NCBI GenBank assembly: GCA_022414725.1
Contig: CM039462.1
Location: 179,047,404-179,111,403 of the forward strand
Length of the DNA stretch: 64,000 bases
Direction: 5' to 3'
From: Microglena sp. YARC
Taxonomy: Eukaryota > Chlorophyta > Chlorophyceae > Chlamydomonadales > Chlamydomonadaceae
Made by a program: the position numbers and the translations under genes. Shown piece after piece: positions 59,864 to 64,000 of this stretch. The notes beneath the pieces are model-generated. The model had not been told where the DNA came from and did no database searches. It worked only from the letters and a program-made list of their open reading frames with translations. Within the stretch, counting starts at the first letter, position 1, and each line of letters starts with the position of its first letter.

Positions 59864-62800
59864 CTGGTGTGTGTGGGGGGCTGGTATGTGAGTGTGTGTG
59901 TGTGGGAGGGTAACAAATTAACTCGATGGTGGGATGGGGGGGCCTGGTGTGTGTGGGGGGGGGGGAGGGGGGGGGTTCAGCGCCTGGTCCACTGTCAATC
60001 GCCCACCCTCCTCCCGGGTCAGGCATCCCTGAATGAAATCAAGGCCCTCGGGGCTCATCTCCACCCATGGCCCGTAGTCATACTTGATTGGGCCGAAGCA
60101 CACCGCATTCATCACATCGTCTAGTTTGGAGGCCTGGTGGGTGGGTGGGTGGTGTGGGGGGGTAACAAATTAACTTGCTTGGGCCAAAGCAGACCGTGTT
60201 CATCATATCGTCTAGTTTGGAGGCCTGGTGGGTGGGTGGGTGGTGTGTGTGGGGGGGGCTGGTATGTGAGTGTGTGTGTGGGGGGGTAACAAATTAACTC
60301 GATTGGGCCAAAGCACACAGCGTTCATCATATCGTCTAGTTTGGAGGCCTGGGTGTGTGTGGGGGTGGGTAGGTGGGTCTGGTGGGGGGCCTGGGGGTGG
60401 GGGGATTGGGGGGGCCTGGTGTGTGTGTGTGTGTGTGTGTGGTGGTGGTGGTTGGGGGGGGGGGGGGGGGGCAAAAAATGAAATCAATAGTGTGGTGTGG
60501 TGGCCTGGTGGGTGTGGAGTGGGAGTTCTAGTGATATAAGTTGACATTTCCAAAAAGAGAAATCAACAGTAAAGAGAGGAGATAGGGACGAATGACAACA
60601 AAAGGCAGCTACCTTGGGTACAGTGTTTCATTTTTCGACGCACGTCGCCATTCCGTCGCCATTTCGTCGCCATTCGGTAGAATGCTAACCCCCCCCGACC
60701 CCCCCATATCGGGTCGCGCTGCCCCCAACCCCCCAGGCTCCGCGCTCCGCGCTCCGCGCTCCGCCATGCGATGGCTATGCAACTATCCTGAAATCAGGGT
60801 TGAGTAGCCCAAGTAGCTACTCAACCTCAACTACAGAAATCTGAAATAAAAAACACTGCTTGGGTATGCTGTTACAGTCCAGGGGTAGCCAAATAGGCTG
60901 AAGGGACTTGCCCAAACATGATGTCAGGAGGGGCTAAATAAAAAAAAAACTGATGAACTCAACCAACAAACAGTTATTTTACAGACGGGGGCCCCGAGCT
61001 CGTGCTACAGTGATAATTTGATCATGCGATTATATACCTTGATTATACCCCCCCCCCCCCCCCCCCCCCCAAACACCTTGGTTACACCCCCCCCATACAC
61101 ACACACACCTTGATGGCTTCAGCATCTGGGAAGAAGGGAAAGCATTTAACCAACAGCCAGTATAGCATGACACCTTATATACCTTGTTTATACCCCCCCC
61201 CCCCCCCCCCCAAACACCTTGGTTACACCCCCCCATACACACACACACCTTGATGGCTTCAGCGTCCGGGAAGAAGGGAAAGCGGTTGACAAATAGCCAG
61301 TATAGCATGACACCTTATATACCTTGTTTATACCCCCCCCCCCCCCCCCCCCCCCCCCAAACACCTTGGTTACACCCCCCCATACACACACACACCTTGA
61401 TGGCTTCAGCGTCCGGGAAGAAGGGAAAGCGGTTGACAAATAGCCAGTATAGCATGACACCTTATATACCTTGTTTATACCCCCCCCCCCCCCCCCCCCC
61501 CCCCCCCAAACACCTTGGTTACACCCCCCCATACACACACACATTGATGGCTTCAGCATCTGGGAAGAAGGGAAAGCATTTAACCAACAGCCAGTATGAC
61601 AGCCAGCCAGCCAGCATGAGCCAGTATGACAGCCAGCCAGCCAGCATGAGCCAGTATGACAGCCAGCAAGCCAGCCAGCATTTAACCAACAGCCAGCCAG
61701 CAAGCCAGCATTTAACCAACAGCCAGCCAGCCAGCCAGCATTTAACCAACAGCCAGACAGCCAGCATTTAACCAACAGCCAGCCAGCCAGCATTTAACCA
61801 ACAGCCAGCCAGCCAGCCAGCATTTAACCAACAGCCAGCCAGCCAGCATTTTAACCAACAGCCAGCCAGCCAGTCAGCATTTAACCAACAGCCAGCCAGC
61901 CAGCCAGCATTTAACCAACAGCCAGCCAGCCAGCATTTAACCAACAGCCAGCCAGCCAGCCAGCCAGTATAGCATGACACCAGTGCCGACAGGGGCCCTG
62001 ACTTCGTGCTACAGTGATTATTTAATTTTGCGATTATATACCTCTAGTCTTCACCTCCCCCACCCTCACTGCCCCAACACCACCCCAGCCTCCCACGCAC
62101 ACGTTGATTATACACACAGATACACACCAGCCCCCCCCCCCAGCCTCCCACAAACACGTTGATTATACACAGATACACATCAGCCCCCCCCCCCACACAC
62201 ACACACCCTCCCACACACACACCTTGATGGCTTCAGCGTCCGGGAAGAAGGGAAAGCAGTTAACAAAGAGCCAGTATAGCATGACACCTTATACACCTTG
62301 ATTATACCCCCCACACACAAACACCTTGGTTACACCTCCCATACACACACACACCTTGATGGCTTCAGCGTCAGGGAAGAAGGGAAAGCGGTTGACAAAG
62401 AGCCAGCATAGCATGACACCTTATATACCTTGATTATACCCCCCACACACACACACTAACACCTTGGTTACACTCCCCATACACACACACACACCTTGAT
62501 GGCTTCAGCGTCCGGGAAGAAGGGAAAGCGGTTGACAAAGAGCCAGTATAGCATGACACCTGTGCTCCACACATCCACTTGTCGGCCGTAGTTGCGCGAG
62601 TAGATTTCGGGGGCCATGTAGACCGGGGTGCCGGTGCGCTTTGTAAGGCGGCGGATACCTTTGGAGGGGGGGATGTGGGTGGGGGATGTGGGTGGTGGAA
62701 ATTGTGTGTGGGTGGTGGGGATGTGGGTGGTGGGGTGGAGGAGGCCATGTAGACCGGGGTGCCTGTGCGCTTTGTAAGGCGGCGGATACCTTTGGGGGGG

Positions 62801-64000
62801 GGGGGGGGATGTGGGTGTGGTGATGGGAATGTGGGTGGTGGTGGAGGGGAAAGTGGTGTGTGGTGATGGGATTGTGGGTGGTGGTAATGTGGGTGTGGAG
62901 GGCAAACATGGGTGGTGGGAGGTGGGGTGGAGAGGGCCATGTAGACCGGGGTGCCTGTGCGCTTTGTAAGGCGGCGGATACCTTTGGGGGGGGGGGGGGG
63001 GGGATGTGGGTGGTGGTGATGGGAATGTGGGTGGTGGTGGAGGGGAAAGTGGTGTGTGGTGATGGGATTGTGGGTGGTGGTAATGTGGGTGTGGAGGGCA
63101 AACATGGGTGGTGGGAGGTGGGTGGAGAGGGCCATGTAGACCGGGGTGCCTGTGCGCTTTGTAAGGAGGCGGATACCTTTGGGGATGTGGGTGGGTGGGT
63201 GGGTGGGGGGGAAGGAAAATGGGTGGTGGTGGAGGGAAATGTGGTTGGTGGTGATGGGATTGTGGGTGGTGGTAATGTGGGTGTGGAGGGCAAACATGGG
63301 TGGTGGGAGGTGGGGTGGAGAGGGCCATGTAGACCGGGATGCCTGTGCGCTTTGTAAGGCGGCGGATACCTTTTGGGGGGGGGGGGGATGTGGGTGGTGG
63401 TGATGGGAATGTGGGTGGTGGTGGAGGGGAAAGTGGTTGGTGGTGATGGGATTGTGGGTGGTGGTAATGTGGGTGTGGAGGGCAAACATGGGTGGTGGGA
63501 GGTGGGGTGGAGAGGGCCATGTAGACCGGGGTGCCTGTGCGCTTTGTAAGGAGGCGGATACCTTTGGGGATGTGGGTGGGTGGGGGGGGGGGGGGAAGGA
63601 AAATGGGTGGTGGTGGAGGGAAATGTGGTTGGTGGTGATGGGATTGTGGGTGGTGGTAATGTGGGTGTGGAGGGCAAATATGGGTGGTGGCAATGTGAGT
63701 GTGGAGGGCAAATATGGGTGGTGGGTGGTGGGGTGGAGAGGGCCATGGAAACAGGGGTGCCGGTGCGCTTGTTAAGGCCGCGGGAACCTGGGGTGTGGTG
63801 TGGTGTAGTGTGGTGGTGGGGGGATGTGGGTGGGGGTGATGGTAATGGGAATGTGGGTAGTGGTAATGTGGGTGGTGGATGGTGGGGTGGAGAGGGCCAT
63901 GGAGACCGGGGTGCCAGTGCACTTAGTAAGGCGGCGGATATTTCGGGTGTGGTGTGGTGTGGTGATGTTGTGGTGGGGGGATGTGGGTGGGGGAAGTGGG
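59639..64000 (-). CDS. CAMK-like Ser/Thr protein kinase, C-terminal half (partial gene)
   Basis: Two exons in matching phase (62658-62495 and 59863-59639) encode 128 residues and a stop. They cover the activation segment from the Gly of DFG (split codon) through TGTPVYMAPEI (subdomain VIII) and VDVWSTGVMLYWL (subdomain IX). Then comes FPFF, and subdomains X-XI with the conserved Arg in GGRLTVDQALNHPWL. The protein ends 17 residues after HPWL, so no calmodulin-binding or EF-hand tail is seen. The ATP-binding lobe and catalytic loop lie beyond 64000. The family level (CAMK-like) is inferred from motif style. Confidence 0.8.
59864..60545. repeat. Terminal-exon head copies in the kinase intron
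   Basis: A 160-bp copy (59975-60135) of the terminal exon reads from TVDQALN back to its acceptor. Two shorter head copies lie at 60175-60225 and 60295-60350 (TCGTCTAGTTTGGAGGCCTG). The copies are linked by GGTGTGTG and G tracts. Confidence 0.82.
60630..60862 (+). mobile_element. Dispersed element B, copy 2
   Basis: GCACGTCGCCATTCCGTCGC, GGCTCCGCGCTCCGCGCTCC, AAGTAGCTACTCAACC and the terminal GAAATCTGAAATAAAAAACA match 18815-19032. Confidence 0.65.
60875..61020 (-). mobile_element. Dispersed element E, inverted copy
   Basis: On the minus strand it reads GTAGCACGAGCTCGGGGCCC...GGTTGAGTTCATCAG...CATGTTTGGGCAAGTCCC...TACCCCTGGACTGTAA. Confidence 0.6.
61030..61610. repeat. Kinase-exon tail/donor copies, about 145-bp period
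   Basis: Four copies of CACACCTTGATGGCTTCAGC plus GTCCGGGAAGAAGGGAAAGCGGTTGAC(A)AA at 61110, 61246, 61392 and 61540 encode FPFFPDAEAIK|GTGTGT on the minus strand. They alternate with poly-C tracts and ACACCTTGGTTACACCCC. Confidence 0.85.
61600..61975. repeat. CAGC-rich minisatellite (ATTTAACCAACAGCCAGCCAGC)
   Basis: About 12 units of 22-30 bp contain CATTTAACCAACAGCCAGCC. The unit matches the end of the diverged donor copies (AAGCATTTAACCAACAGCCA). Confidence 0.85.
62220..62494. repeat. Two further kinase donor copies next to the functional exon
   Basis: CACACCTTGATGGCTTCAGC plus GTC(C/A)GGGAAGAAGGGAAAGC at 62217 and 62351. The functional one is at 62491. Confidence 0.85.
62495..62658 (-). 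CDS. Kinase exon: activation segment and subdomain IX
   Basis: CAAAG|GTATCCGCC opens in phase 1, so the preceding exon should end in the G of DFG. IRRLTKRTGTPVYMAPEIYS and the DVWSTGV helix follow, with donor ATCAAG|GTGTGT (phase 0). Confidence 0.82.
62659..64000. repeat. Kinase-exon acceptor copies, about 193-bp period
   Basis: AGGGCCATGTAGACCGGGGT plus GCCTGTGCGCTTTGTAAGGCGGCGGATACCTTT recurs with GACC at 62752, 62944, 63139, 63332, 63524, about 63749 and 63904. Each copy holds the CCAAAG|GTATCC acceptor and about 50 nt of exon. The spacers are GGTGGTGG-rich. The long Pro/His frames across the array are compositional. Confidence 0.88.

Noticed and set aside
62434..63922. Long Pro/His-rich open frames (up to 484 codons) on the minus strand
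   Set aside because: They translate the 193-bp kinase acceptor array and GGTGGTGG spacers in several frames at once. Only the kinase exon at 62495-62658 within them has family motifs.

Overview
This is a eukaryotic nuclear window, most likely from a unicellular green alga (chlorophyte or prasinophyte). The evidence is split genes with GT-AG introns, TTTAGGG-type telomere-like motifs, Ty1/copia retroelements, tRNA-derived SINEs and an extreme load of micro- and minisatellites. The exact organism is inference; a highly repetitive prasinophyte such as Cymbomonas would fit the style.

The main host gene is on the minus strand, 33600 down to 8860. I built it from 14 exons whose 13 splice junctions all agree in reading phase. 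Together they give one 1111-residue frame of 3336 nt from ATG to TGA. It has an N-terminal single Myb/SANT repeat of the telobox (plant SMH/TRB-like) kind, a C4HC3 PHD finger split by a 4.1-kb intron, an acidic stretch and a long low-complexity C-terminal half. A chromatin or telomere-associated role is inferred. A second host gene, the C-terminal half of a CAMK-like protein kinase, runs on the minus strand from beyond 64000 to its stop at 59639. Two weaker minus-strand gene traces lie at 382-2498 and 7337-7602.

The most unusual feature is how the introns are filled. At nearly every exon edge the splice junction itself, with flanking exon bases, has been copied in tandem into the neighbouring intron. 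The copies number from 2 to more than 20. They include five extra in-frame 3' splice sites with the second half of the PHD finger, about 14 copies of the exon-10 donor, and arrays on both sides of the kinase exon. The same process is visible in at least two genes.

Between 35.0 and 49.4 kb lies a nest of three copia-type elements. An old minus-strand fragment with a protease but no recognisable integrase or reverse transcriptase (35065-38043) was entered by a plus-strand element (38044-49367, 245-bp LTRs, target duplication GAATA). That element in turn contains a minus-strand element (38656-45760, 436-bp LTRs).

The rest (1-8.6 kb, 49.4-59 kb) holds little recognisable coding sequence. It carries short palindrome-ended elements (three or more families), tRNA-headed SINEs, several dispersed families and simple repeats.
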